A stretch of 64,000 bases of DNA from NCBI GenBank assembly GCA_964371025.1, contig CAYJKH010000004.1, positions 82,723 to 146,722 on the forward strand. The letters are read 5' to 3'. Position numbers and translations under genes: made by a program. The notes below the pieces were generated by a model. The model searched no databases, was not told the origin of the DNA, and worked only from the letters and a program-made list of their open reading frames with translations. Shown piece by piece: positions 50,901 through 59,302 of the stretch; within the stretch, counting starts at the first letter, position 1, and every line of letters begins with the position of its first letter. This stretch comes from CAYJDP01 sp964371025 (GTDB taxonomy: Bacteria; Bacillota_I; Bacilli_A; RF39; UBA660).

Positions 50901-52401
50901 AAGAAGTAAATGGTCCAACATCTATCCCATCATTATTAGCATCATTTTCTTTAGCAGTCCAAAATCTTACCGTTATACTATATCCTTTTCCGATTGAGAA
51001 AAACATTTTTTTATAAACGTCTCCTAAAACATTTCCTTCACTTGTTACTTCATTACTTTCTAAATCACTTCTTATACTAGAATCTTTATACAACATATAT
51101 AATACATTTAATTCATTTATATAAGTTCCATCTGGAGATCCTCCTAAAGTGTAATAACTTAAGTTTTCATAATCAGTTATTAACCATCTTAAGAACTCTT
51201 CATTTTCATTACTGTAACTTGCAAAATTCACTAAGTAATCATATCCAATATTATTTATTAAATCACGTTTCATTAAAAGCATTTCATAATCTTGACTTAT
51301 ATTATTACTATAACCATTTTTAATTAAAGTATCTAACTCAGCTACTGTATTTAAATAATCAGGTGTAACTGGTTTTCTATTTAGGTAATCATCAATTATA
51401 CTAGATGACTTTAAAACTGGTAAGTTGTCACTATTAGTATCTTTTATATTCCAAATATTAGAGTCTAGTAGAACACTATTTAAGAAGAAATCATCATTAA
51501 TATCATCTTGATTAACCTTTGTTAACCAAGCATAATTTTGTTCTTTTAAACCACTATTTAATAAATTATATGAATTAACTCCATCAATATTGCCCGCTCC
51601 AATTATTTCATTTATATTAGGACTTTCTCCATTTGTAGTACTTAGTACATTATTTAAATATACATAGTTTCCACTAGAATTACCAACAATCCCACCTCTA
51701 TTATTTGTTCCATTTGGAGAATTAAAATAATTATTTAAAATACTATTATTAATTGTAAAAGATCCATCATTATATCCAACAACTCCTCCAACGTAATAGT
51801 CTTTACCGATAGTGGTTGTTTCTATAAAAATATTATTAAACTCAGATGTTCCAGTATTACGCCCAACAACAGCTCCAACATATTTATCTCCTTCAATTGT
51901 TGTATTAGTAATAGATGAATTATTAACAGTAATTGCAGATGCATTTGCAATTAATCCACTTGCTCCATTATTAGAATTAGACAAAACATTAGAATTAATT
52001 ACATGGATATTACTAAATACTGAATCAATTGCATTATTAGCCATAACTGCATAAGAACTATCCGTTAAAATATTAGAACCATCTATGATTAAATTATTTA
52101 TATTTGTATTATTTAAATTATCAAATAAAGCCCCATTTAAGTTTTTAATAGCATATCCATTCCCATTAATTACTCCTGAATATTCATTTAGATAAAAAGC
52201 ACTTCCTGTAATTTTATGCTCTAAAAAATTTAAATCACTTACTATATTTATATTAGTTGATGAATCTAAGGCTTCTTTCAATTCATCTGGTGTTGAAACA
52301 TCTACTGGATTATTTGATTTAGTAGGAAATGCTAAAACACTACTAACTCCTATTAGTAAAGTTACTAAAAATATTAAACTAAAAACGATTTTTTTCTTCA
52401 T
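47971..52401 (-). CDS. Large multidomain surface protein with a putative Cys/His catalytic core
   Basis: About 1476 residues. Signal peptide with LIFLVTLLIGVSSVLAF; then GLUG-like repeats (about 150-270: YVGAVVGRN, YYVGGVVGYND, RGGIVGNSSG). A central region near 660-740 has GNGICWGISKTGADIW, QPGHLAYVFSSYDD and NSVSNWG, an order Cys-His-Asn like transglutaminase/papain folds. It is followed by a discoidin-like (F5/8 type C) domain (ITIYGSLDGEDYTKIQ), three FIVAR-like helical repeats and a C-terminal TM with RKK but no LPXTG. The ATG at 52401 has GGGGGAT. Probably acts on glycans or peptides at the cell surface; the catalytic call is inference. Confidence 0.8.
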   Translation of the reverse strand: MKKKIVFSLIFLVTLLIGVSSVLAFPTKSNNPVDVSTPDELKEALDSSTNINIVSDLNFLEHKITGSAFYLNEYSGVINGNGYAIKNLNGALFDNLNNTNINNLIIDGSNILTDSSYAVMANNAIDSVFSNIHVINSNVLSNSNNGASGLIANASAITVNNSSITNTTIEGDKYVGAVVGRNTGTSEFNNIFIETTTIGKDYYVGGVVGYNDGSFTINNSILNNYFNSPNGTNNRGGIVGNSSGNYVYLNNVLSTTNGESPNINEIIGAGNIDGVNSYNLLNSGLKEQNYAWLTKVNQDDINDDFFLNSVLLDSNIWNIKDTNSDNLPVLKSSSIIDDYLNRKPVTPDYLNTVAELDTLIKNGYSNNISQDYEMLLMKRDLINNIGYDYLVNFASYSNENEEFLRWLITDYENLSYYTLGGSPDGTYINELNVLYMLYKDSSIRSDLESNEVTSEGNVLGDVYKKMFFSIGKGYSITVRFWTAKENDANNDGIDVGPFTSYDHPSVSNPIDRYNVFKKLHKDNLLGYQREDGVYINSNKMFENLEVEEMRYVLNAHLDDKTVEWLNWYIESEDEAAGLNEEKYYDTPNSRRNPYTYMDYRSDFNYYKDEFSDPLKFSEWDNKYKFSKFGISKLYYESPKMWTVFEGNGICWGISKTGADIWNVSGVPASAVSQPGHLAYVFSSYDDDDDKMFWGWIYNSVSNWGLTGEGGPTAMHDKFYVRMPLSWGDDSSVKGYNASYILLSQENLNNFDVYKEGYLNRLATNSFKDDLGQQEVILRNTLALNNRDYGAWLELVYLYLNDSSKTNDQYISLLEEISIALEYSPLPMYHLFNLVLPKIEDSSSHSVKYYNMLEANLNNDLLVTETDNLEYLGIKSQAEYLLGMVDTDLALFSFDGDDANKLMLSPEKFEGSQVTWDYSFDNGLTWTQVEEKSILLSDEEIEKITSKDDIKVHIVGLPYTDENIFTIDILDGVMDSNIYLNDLENRLIGSSKTLEYYDIDKNEWVKISDQRFEGNTLINVRVKAYETVLASESKEYEFTKNKNDKNDKYILIENIKFIEGSKPYNDDKLGSNFIDGNIYTNYYSLEELPQYTIFEFTSNINLTRFEYLPYPTNIGRAKAITIYGSLDGEDYTKIQSYNDIENNGLLKNFKLEKPAEVKFIKVEFTESHGGGIAGNLINFYEDETLYITELENIIKKAEELLSDNSKSEEANKLLLEKVEQAMELLESDYTKEEVDDMVNQLNQAINDFNESIDVIDISQLENKIKEIENLLLNSTKPDAANIMLQTILEEAKYLLENDYTKNDIDEMVNRINEAIFIFNNSVDKIDTTKLEDVIKKVESLLKSNNKTNQANILLEEVLKEAKELLESDYTKNDIDEMINKLNQALVYFDNSLNNDFFFEIDTLDNKETNNTSKENFQNDSDNLDSITKDKEVKENQKEIIPIKETANNYWYYISGVLGLLIIIILLIRKKINKADLA
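48210..48850 (-). repeat. Three 210-bp coding repeats (FIVAR-like helical domains)
   Basis: Three consecutive units of about 70 residues share LEDVIKKxExLLxSxxK, ANxLLxxxLxEAKxLLExDYTK and DIDEMxNxLNxAIxxF. DNA is similar but not identical, so the duplication is older than that in the Ig-like gene. Confidence 0.8.
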
Positions 52402-52498
52402 ATTATCCCCCGAATATATTAATTTTATATAAATCAATATTTATTAATTGCATATCCTAACACCAAATAAGATATATGTCAATAAAGTTAAATGCCAT

Positions 52499-52527
52499 AA
52501 AAAAACTCACATATAAATATGTAAGTT
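52499..52527 (-). terminator. Terminator of the DUF3592-like gene
   Basis: AACTTACATA pairs with TATGTGAGTT (one G-T) around a short loop, then a run of seven T on the minus strand. Confidence 0.75.
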
Positions 52528-52551
52528 TAACTAATTATTATTAATCTCTAA

Positions 52552-53553
52552 TTATTCTTGTTTTATATTTTTATAATTTTTATATCCTTTTAACCAAATA
52601 AAGATAAAAAGTAATATAATAGCAAGAGAAACTACATAAGACGAGGATGGTGCTTCACTAATATTTACATATGCTTCTTCCGGATCATCTATATTATATC
52701 TAATTATAGCTTCTTTCCCAAGTACTACATCTTCATCACTCGAAGAGTCCAACACATTATAGTATTGATTATTTACTTCATACTCGTAAATTGGTTCATT
52801 TTTTAATTTTATATTTTCATTATTTGTTATTGTATTATAATCAACTGCAACTCCTATTGTTTCTTTATAATTATCACTAAATAATTTAATATTATTCAAA
52901 TGAAAATTCACTCTTAAAATCCCTATTAAAGTAATTAAAAATATTATAACTATACTTGAAATTATAAATTTAATTTTATCAAGAGAAAAATTATACGTAT
53001 TTTGTGTACTTACAATTTTTGAAGTAATATTCAACATCCCGTCTACACTCTTTTCAACTTGTTCATCGAGTTTTTCAACTTCTTTTACAGCTTCCTGATT
53101 CCCCTCTAAAGCTTTCATACGAACTCTTACATCTTTAAGAAGAAAAAACGTAGCAAATGCAAAGAAACCAGAAAAAATCCATAAAATGATTACTAAGCGT
53201 ATATCAGTTAAACTATAATCAGAAGGATCATCAGGATTATATCTAGTTTCTTTTTTTTCTTCTAATTCATTGGTTGAATTAACTCTTTCACCGTCAATAA
53301 ACTCATAAATTTGTCCATCCACTTCAAATTCATATATTCCAAGATACACATAAACATCTGAATCATCTGAACTTTCTGTTTTTGCATAACTTACTAAAGT
53401 CCCCTCTATACTAACAAAATTTATGCGTTCATTAAGAAAACTAATTGTAGTTATAATAGTAAAAATTATAATTGCTATTACAACCAATGTAAAAGCAATT
53501 GTTCCTATTAATTTATTATTTTTATTTTCTTCTGTTATCTTGCTATCTACCAT
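52552..53553 (-). CDS. Membrane protein with two DUF3592-like domains
   Basis: 333 residues. Two homologous halves, each with a membrane helix, an extracellular beta domain (YLGIYEFEVDGQIYEF in the first and EPIYEYEVNNQYYNV in the second), a short YNPDDP or YNIDDP motif and a second helix. This matches a tandem DUF3592 protein of unknown function. The linker between halves carries a charged coiled stretch. AAGGAG precedes the ATG; it follows the neighbouring membrane gene by 21 bp. Confidence 0.75.
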   Translation of the reverse strand: MVDSKITEENKNNKLIGTIAFTLVVIAIIIFTIITTISFLNERINFVSIEGTLVSYAKTESSDDSDVYVYLGIYEFEVDGQIYEFIDGERVNSTNELEEKKETRYNPDDPSDYSLTDIRLVIILWIFSGFFAFATFFLLKDVRVRMKALEGNQEAVKEVEKLDEQVEKSVDGMLNITSKIVSTQNTYNFSLDKIKFIISSIVIIFLITLIGILRVNFHLNNIKLFSDNYKETIGVAVDYNTITNNENIKLKNEPIYEYEVNNQYYNVLDSSSDEDVVLGKEAIIRYNIDDPEEAYVNISEAPSSSYVVSLAIILLFIFIWLKGYKNYKNIKQE

Positions 53554-53574
53554 AATTACTCCTTTTATTCTTTA

Positions 53575-54285
53575 TTAAAATAACCAAGTCCCTGTACTTA
53601 AATAATACATAGAACTAATTATTAAATAGATTCCTCCTAATAATATTATTATTGACAATATTATATAAGATATATCTTTTCGAAGTATTGCCGTTTTTTT
53701 ATTATTCATTTTCTTTTTAAAGTACTCTATCAACTTTTCATGTTTATTAAAAATAACTGCTATTGTTAATATAAATAAAGGAATCTGACTTATTAAAACC
53801 CATATTGAAATAGCGATAATACTTTCAAAAAGATTACCATTTTGTCCTAGTAATGTTATTAAAGCTAAAAATGATGGATCCGCAAAAGTAGAAAGAACAA
53901 ATAATAAACTAACAAATAAAATCCCTTTTTCTAAATATCCACTAAAAGCTGATTCTTTTTTCTTTGTTTTAACAACTTTTTTTTCTCTAAAAAATAATCT
54001 ATCCATAGCCAGTGCTAAAAGAAGTAAACCCGTAATAAATTCAAAAATCATATAAACATAATCAGGAATATAATTAAATATATTAGAAATAAAATTAATC
54101 ACTCCATCAAGAACTACTCCCGAACTAAAAATCCCTAATAAGATAGTTCCAAAAAGTACCATAAAGGCAAATAATAAGATTTTATTTTTTTTAATTCCGA
54201 TAGCAAGAGCTGATATAACAATTATTACTCCAATCGGATCAATTCCAGCGATTCCTAATATAAAACTAGTAGGTATTATACTCAT
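53575..54285 (-). CDS. Multispanning membrane protein (LysE/GAP-like)
   Basis: 236 residues with six or so hydrophobic helices in two groups of three, joined by a basic linker (FFREKKVVKTKKKES). Short helix-breaking motifs such as IAGIDPIG and TFADPSFLALI at equivalent places in the two halves recall GAP/SfLAP or LysE-type transporters. I cannot assign a family. AAGGAG precedes the ATG. Probably co-transcribed with the DUF3592 gene. Confidence 0.6.
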   Translation of the reverse strand: MSIIPTSFILGIAGIDPIGVIIVISALAIGIKKNKILLFAFMVLFGTILLGIFSSGVVLDGVINFISNIFNYIPDYVYMIFEFITGLLLLALAMDRLFFREKKVVKTKKKESAFSGYLEKGILFVSLLFVLSTFADPSFLALITLLGQNGNLFESIIAISIWVLISQIPLFILTIAVIFNKHEKLIEYFKKKMNNKKTAILRKDISYIILSIIILLGGIYLIISSMYYLSTGTWLF

Positions 54286-54312
54286 AATTACTCCTTATTT
54301 ATTCTTCATAAT

Positions 54313-54342
54313 CAAAAATCATACATTTATTCACGTATGATC
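54313..54342 (-). terminator. Terminator of the GNAT gene
   Basis: GATCATAC pairs with GTATGATT (54342-54317), with a ten-base loop and a T run on the minus strand. Confidence 0.7.
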
Positions 54343-54437
54343 TTTTCTTTATTAAATTATCTTTGGTATACATTTATAGTATATCATACTTTAAAATTTA
54401 TTTTCAACTGATTTAAAATAAAACTGTATCACTTTGT

Positions 54438-54977
54438 CTACTCTTCAATGTTATCTGTAAATATTCTCATTGGGATTAATTTTAATAATTTTTTAGCATC
54501 AGATACATTATAGTCTTTATTTGAAGCTAAAATATCCACAAAAGGCTTTTTAAACCCGGCTTTTATACCAGTATGAAAAAAACCATTTTTCTCATAAAAC
54601 GCTAATCTTTTAACTCTTTGTTCATAATTACTAGCATTTTTTTCATCCATTGTTTCGATGAATAAAGAAATAGGTTTATCCTTGTACTCTTCAAATAAAT
54701 TATCTAATAATTTACTACCATATCCCTTTGATTGAATTTTATCATTTACCGCTATATAAAATATAAATAATGTTTCTTTTGAATTTATTGTAAAAGTAAT
54801 ACCTACAAATAAATCATTATCATAATAAGCACTAAAATCATAATTTTTCTTCTTTGTTATTAAATGTAATAACCACATTGGCATTAATTCTTCTTTTGGA
54901 AAAACCCTTTTCATAAATGCAGTTATCTCATCATAATTATTTAACTTTTTAGTAACTTTCTTTTTAATTAAACTCAT
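54438..54977 (-). CDS. GNAT-family N-acetyltransferase
   Basis: 179 residues. The acetyl-CoA loop is KGYGSKLLDNLFEE (motif A, Q/RxxGxG/A type, here SKGYGS), after the strand FIFYIAVNDKIQ. Motif B is AFYEKNGFFHTG. A protein of this size and with KKNYDFSAYYDN in the first half resembles stand-alone small-molecule or protein acetyltransferases of Bacillota. The substrate cannot be told. Transcribed alone between terminators. Confidence 0.85.
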   Translation of the reverse strand: MSLIKKKVTKKLNNYDEITAFMKRVFPKEELMPMWLLHLITKKKNYDFSAYYDNDLFVGITFTINSKETLFIFYIAVNDKIQSKGYGSKLLDNLFEEYKDKPISLFIETMDEKNASNYEQRVKRLAFYEKNGFFHTGIKAGFKKPFVDILASNKDYNVSDAKKLLKLIPMRIFTDNIEE

Positions 54978-55059
54978 AATATTTCCTACTCTCTACCCTT
55001 ATAAATTTATTATATCATTTTATACCTTAAAAAACTATTTTACACTAATATTATTTGAA

Positions 55060-56367
55060 TCATTTTAAAGTATAATTAGTTGATTTATATTTATTACATA
55101 ATTTATTTAAAATAAATTTTACTATTTCATATTCAATCTCCTTTAATGAGTTATTAGTTGTATCAAATAAATTAACTTTATAATTATTGTCATCCATTAA
55201 ATTAATACTATTTTTTAAAGAAGTGTTATATTCATTAATATTATCTTCGTTTATGAATTTTCTCATTTCTAACGATAAGTTAGCATAATAATCTCTTTTT
55301 AAAACTTCATCAGTCTCACAATAAGTTGCAATTACTAAATCTATTTTTTCTTTTATAATAGGAACATATTTATTATAATAATCATCTACTTCTTTATCAC
55401 TTATTCCTTGTTTTAATTTTAATCTATCTATCCAAATTGTTCTATCAAATAGTGAGCGATCGATTAAAATTATATCACTTTCTTCTTTTAAAACCTCATC
55501 TAACTGACTGTTTACATATTTAGGTATTTCAGTATTCAAAACATTTTTATATTCATATTTCAATTTTTCTTTTATTTCTTTTTTATAAAAGTTTGAGGAT
55601 GTAAATTCTCTAATAACTTTGACTTTGTATCCTCCTTTTTTAAAGAAATCTTCTAAATTATTTATAATAGTCGTTTTGCCGGTTCTTGGAGTCCCAGAAA
55701 ATTCTATTACAAAAGGTTTGTTAGATAAATAATTCATCATTCCTTTTATTTCTTTTTTTAAATAATGAATATGTAATAATTTATTATAAGTATCATTATC
55801 TAAGTATTTAAGAGCAATATCTGATTTATTATTAAATACTTTATCTACTATATCTTTTAATCTATCAAATATTTCATGACTTTCATTTTCGCATATTTTA
55901 TTACATAAATTAGTATAATACCATTTTTGTTTTTCATAACCTCGATTAAAATTATCAAAAGTAAAATTTTTATTTGTATTCATAATTCTATCTAAATCTT
56001 CTAAGTTATTAATTTTATCTGCTACTACTACTGCTTTATGTCTTAAATCAAGTTTGGCAGACTCCTCAATGGTATGTTTTTTTCTTTCTTCCCAAGAAAG
56101 GGTCTTATCTGGTTCACTTGCTCCATATACTAAAGATGCTATATCACTTCCAAAAATTTTTTTTATATCATTATTAGTATACTTAGTATCTTCTACTACA
56201 TCATGTAAATATCCGGCTGCTACTACATTTTCATCAAAGTTATATTCTTCTAAAATATAAGCTACATTAATCGGATGAATAATCATTGGTTTATTAGGTT
56301 CTGATTTTCTTACTTGTCCTTGATGAGCGGTTATTGCAAATTCTTTTGCTTTTATTGTTATATTCAT
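55060..56367 (-). CDS. Mesh1/SpoT-type HD hydrolase fused to a P-loop kinase
   Basis: 435 residues. The N-terminal half is a (p)ppGpp-hydrolase-type HD domain: AHQGQVRKSE, His31 (IIHP), His55-Asp56 (YLHDVVEDT) with Glu59/Asp60, and Asp117/Asn120 (VADKINNLED). The C-terminal half has Walker A SGTPRTGKTT at 224-233, and LIDRSLFDRTIW near 301, as in thymidylate and deoxynucleoside kinases. No synthetase or TGS domain is present. GGAAGTGAG precedes the ATG. It lies 53 bp after a WYL regulator gene. A role in nucleotide or alarmone turnover is inference; the architecture is distinctive. Confidence 0.8.
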   Translation of the reverse strand: MNITIKAKEFAITAHQGQVRKSEPNKPMIIHPINVAYILEEYNFDENVVAAGYLHDVVEDTKYTNNDIKKIFGSDIASLVYGASEPDKTLSWEERKKHTIEESAKLDLRHKAVVVADKINNLEDLDRIMNTNKNFTFDNFNRGYEKQKWYYTNLCNKICENESHEIFDRLKDIVDKVFNNKSDIALKYLDNDTYNKLLHIHYLKKEIKGMMNYLSNKPFVIEFSGTPRTGKTTIINNLEDFFKKGGYKVKVIREFTSSNFYKKEIKEKLKYEYKNVLNTEIPKYVNSQLDEVLKEESDIILIDRSLFDRTIWIDRLKLKQGISDKEVDDYYNKYVPIIKEKIDLVIATYCETDEVLKRDYYANLSLEMRKFINEDNINEYNTSLKNSINLMDDNNYKVNLFDTTNNSLKEIEYEIVKFILNKLCNKYKSTNYTLK

Positions 56368-56420
56368 TTTCTCACTTCCTTACTAAGAAAATGATATCAT
56401 TTATGTAGGAAATATATTGT

Positions 56421-57008
56421 CTATTTTATAATTTTAATTCTTTTAATTTCAAAATGTCTAAAATCTTGTTTATATTCGCAATAACAAATAACATATACTC
56501 TATTATCATGTTTAAATATTTGATAAGGAGTAACTATTCTTTCTCTATTTATTCCTTCAATATTTTCATAGATTATTTTTAATTTTATATTTTTCTTAAT
56601 CGCATCTTCTATAATTAAAGTAATATCATCTTTATCCTTATCAAAAATAACAGTATCATATATATTATCTTGATCAGTAATAACATCAATTAAATCTAAT
56701 TTATCTATAACTTTTTTTAATCCCTTATTAGGGTTTTCTTTGCAATCAAGTTCTTTATCTAATTCTTTTAATAATCTAATATCATATTTATTTAACTGAT
56801 TATAATAATTAAGTTTTTTATATAAAACATATCCTCCATCTACTCCGAGATATGAATCTACATATATTCCAGCATCATTTAATTTATCTTTATAATATCT
56901 AATCATTCGATCACTTACATTTAAGATATTAGATAGTTCTTTAACTGTATATTTTTTGCCAGTACTAAGTAAATCTATCATTTTAAGTATATTTGCTATA
57001 TTATTCAT
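56421..57008 (-). CDS. WYL-domain transcriptional regulator
   Basis: 195 residues. An N-terminal winged helix of the DeoR/HTH_11 type (YTVKELSNILNVSDRMIRYYKDKLNDAG, recognised by KELSNIL and RMIRYYKDKL) is followed by a WYL domain: IIYENIEGINRERIVTPYQIFKHDNRVYVICYC, with the R in HFEIKRIK. The usual C-terminal WCX extension is missing, so it is short for the family. WYL regulators sense ligands and often control DNA-damage or defence genes. GAGGTG precedes the ATG. Likely operon with the HD/kinase fusion. Confidence 0.85.
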   Translation of the reverse strand: MNNIANILKMIDLLSTGKKYTVKELSNILNVSDRMIRYYKDKLNDAGIYVDSYLGVDGGYVLYKKLNYYNQLNKYDIRLLKELDKELDCKENPNKGLKKVIDKLDLIDVITDQDNIYDTVIFDKDKDDITLIIEDAIKKNIKLKIIYENIEGINRERIVTPYQIFKHDNRVYVICYCEYKQDFRHFEIKRIKIIK

Positions 57009-57045
57009 AAAACACCTCGTTAAAGTATTATATCATAATTATATT

Positions 57046-58128
57046 TTAAGGATATAAAAAGTCCTCTGTTCCACTACTAGTATGAAACTGATTATTAATC
57101 TCATCCCAATATCCTATCTCATTAGTATCATTTAATTCAACTGGTACAAAGTATGTAAGTAAATTACTTGTAACAGCATCAGTTATTTTTACATATTTAA
57201 CTTTACCAATGAAATGTCTCGGATCAATTCCTCCACTACTAAGACCAGTACCTGCCCCTATTACAATCGTTCTAGCATAACTTGCTGGAATAAGTATTTG
57301 ATTAGGAACAACATAACTAGTACCTGATATAACTAGTTTTTTTCTAGAAAAATATAAATCATGCCATACATTTAAGGCTTTTGGTTTTGATGTTGCTGTT
57401 GTAGTACCACCATAACCACTAAATACTGAGGTTGAGGAAAAAAAGACTCCTAAAGAATAACTATAAGATGTTCTCCCTGATATAAGCCAACCTCCTGCTG
57501 GAGATGCTCCACCACTATATCCTTCCAGCATAAAGTCTAGTTCAAACTCATAATCTCCTGTATTAATAATACCTGTATCAAGACTTTGTTTTCCGGTATA
57601 TTTTATATAATCAATTCGACGATATGGAACTTCAGCAAAAGTATATTCTAAATTAAGCGATTGTTCTATACCTGATATTATATCAGTTTTATGAAAGAAC
57701 CTTATTTCTAACTCTGTTACACTATTTTCTAAAAAATATTGAGCTTCTTTATTAACTATTTCATATCCAATACTATTATTTACTTGTAGTAATTCATTAA
57801 TAAAATCTAAATGATAATATATATCAGTCTCATTTGTTACTTCTACTAAAAATGTAATTGTAGAATTTAAATTAGGAAGTGTAACAAATAAATTACTAGT
57901 ATCATCAGTAAAAGTTGGCGTATATGTCTGAAATGCTCCATTTGTTTCTTCTATAACACTAATATTTGTTACTTTTATTCCATCAATAGCTGGAGCCGCT
58001 GAAACTGTTGCTTCTCCACTAATTGTTAATTCTGTATTAAGGACTGAATATCCTACTGACATAAACATAACAGATATAAAACAAGTAAATATAATAATAA
58101 TGCTTTTATAATTCGTAAAATATCCCAT
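57046..58128 (-). CDS. Exported protein with TasA-like N-terminus and lectin-like C-terminus
   Basis: 360 residues. The N-terminal hydrophobic segment is followed by SVGYSVLNTELTISGEATVS, the same style as SipW-dependent matrix proteins. The C-terminal half (about 165-345) looks like a concanavalin/LamG beta-sandwich: KYTGKQSLDTGIINTGDYEFELDF-type strand (from KYTGKQSLDTG to YEFELDF), HFIGKVKYVKITD and YFVPVELNDTNEIGYWDE. AGGAG precedes the ATG. It could be a surface carbohydrate-binding protein; this is inference. Confidence 0.65.
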   Translation of the reverse strand: MGYFTNYKSIIIIFTCFISVMFMSVGYSVLNTELTISGEATVSAAPAIDGIKVTNISVIEETNGAFQTYTPTFTDDTSNLFVTLPNLNSTITFLVEVTNETDIYYHLDFINELLQVNNSIGYEIVNKEAQYFLENSVTELEIRFFHKTDIISGIEQSLNLEYTFAEVPYRRIDYIKYTGKQSLDTGIINTGDYEFELDFMLEGYSGGASPAGGWLISGRTSYSYSLGVFFSSTSVFSGYGGTTTATSKPKALNVWHDLYFSRKKLVISGTSYVVPNQILIPASYARTIVIGAGTGLSSGGIDPRHFIGKVKYVKITDAVTSNLLTYFVPVELNDTNEIGYWDEINNQFHTSSGTEDFLYP

Positions 58129-58190
58129 AACTTTCTCCTAGTATATATTATATCATTTTACACTTTTTAAAAAAACTATTTTGCATAAAT

Positions 58191-58220
58191 AAATAAAAAA
58201 ATATTAGGAAATCCTAATAT
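58191..58220 (-). terminator. Terminator of the membrane-anchored exported protein gene
   Basis: ATATTAGG pairs with CCTAATAT (58201-58220), followed by TTTTTTATTT on the minus strand. Confidence 0.85.
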
Positions 58221-58226
58221 TTTCTT

Positions 58227-59135
58227 TTATTCTAATACTATTTGAATTTCTTTTAAAGTATAATTACCTGTTACATTATCAAAATTAAATACATATTTAT
58301 ATTTATCTAATAAGTTATAATCTGTTTCTATATTAAAATCATCTTTAACAGGGAATAAATCTTGGGCAATTATATTTGCATAAAATTCGCTAGGCAATCC
58401 CTCAATACTATGATTAGTTATTTTTTGACCAACTGCTAATTCTACTTCCATAGTAGTGTCAGTTTGTGACACGTCAGTTATTTTTTTAACTATTTCAAGG
58501 GTATATTCAAATGGCGGACCATATGTAGCACCCTCTTCTGTAAATGTTTCATTAGCGTAATTATAAATAGTAAATTCATGATCGTCCCATCCATAATTAA
58601 ATTTAATCTCTGCTGGTTCTAAATAAAAATCTCCAAATAATGTTTTCATCCCATTATCATATTGCTCTTTTGTAGCAGTTGCTCCATTATAAGTTTCACT
58701 TCCAGTAGAAATCGCTAATTGTCTTACATAATTTTCATTCATCTCATCAAGTGTTAAAACACTATCACCATACCAACACTTACTATAATCACTAATGCCA
58801 GCTCCCGATGTTAAACACCCATTTTTATCATAATATAAGTGAAATGTTCTACCAGAATCTGCTCCACCTAGTTCATACTTATTAACTAGTGTTATCACAG
58901 CATTTAAATCACTTGTATCCATTTGGGTTTTAGCAACAGGTTCTTTCTCTTCTTCCACTTCATTCGAAGTTTTTTCTAAATCATCATTAAATATTGCTTT
59001 AATCTCATTAGAAAATAATAATCCTCCTACTACTAATATTAATAACACTATAATTGAAATTAATATTATTATAAGTTTTTTCCCTTTTTTATTTTTATTA
59101 TTTTCTTGATTTACCTCTTTTATTTCAAAATCCAT
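58227..59135 (-). CDS. Membrane-anchored exported protein of unknown function
   Basis: 302 residues. A short charged cytoplasmic start, one TM (about 22-42), an acidic linker (NEVEEEKEPVAK) and an extracellular domain of about 230 residues. Within it are HLYYDKNGCLTSGAGISDYSKCWYGD, given by its cysteines in NGCLTSG and SKCWYGD, likely a disulfide, and aromatic-rich EIKFNYGWDDHEFTIYNY. I recognise no family. GGAGAGG precedes the ATG. The downstream and upstream spacers contain terminators or nothing clear. Confidence 0.65.
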   Translation of the reverse strand: MDFEIKEVNQENNKNKKGKKLIIILISIIVLLILVVGGLLFSNEIKAIFNDDLEKTSNEVEEEKEPVAKTQMDTSDLNAVITLVNKYELGGADSGRTFHLYYDKNGCLTSGAGISDYSKCWYGDSVLTLDEMNENYVRQLAISTGSETYNGATATKEQYDNGMKTLFGDFYLEPAEIKFNYGWDDHEFTIYNYANETFTEEGATYGPPFEYTLEIVKKITDVSQTDTTMEVELAVGQKITNHSIEGLPSEFYANIIAQDLFPVKDDFNIETDYNLLDKYKYVFNFDNVTGNYTLKEIQIVLE

Positions 59136-59302
59136 AATATCCTCTCCTCTTCCTATATTATATTATACAAAAAAATATTTTAAATAATTTATAAAAATAA
59201 AAACGTCAATACTTGTAAACTAACTCAAACTCTTCACATAAAACTATTGTATCTAAAGTAAATAATCCCTCTATTTTTTGGAATTCATTAATTATTACAC
59301 TA

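Noticed and set aside
47971..52401. Sortase (LPXTG) anchoring of the large surface protein
   Set aside because: The C-terminal helix and positive tail are present, but no LPXTG-like motif precedes them, and no sortase gene is in the window.
59212..59300. A short open stretch on the minus strand reading VIINEFQKIEGLFTLDTIV
   Set aside because: It has no start codon or ribosome site and only about 30 codons; it may be chance or a gene remnant, too weak to call.
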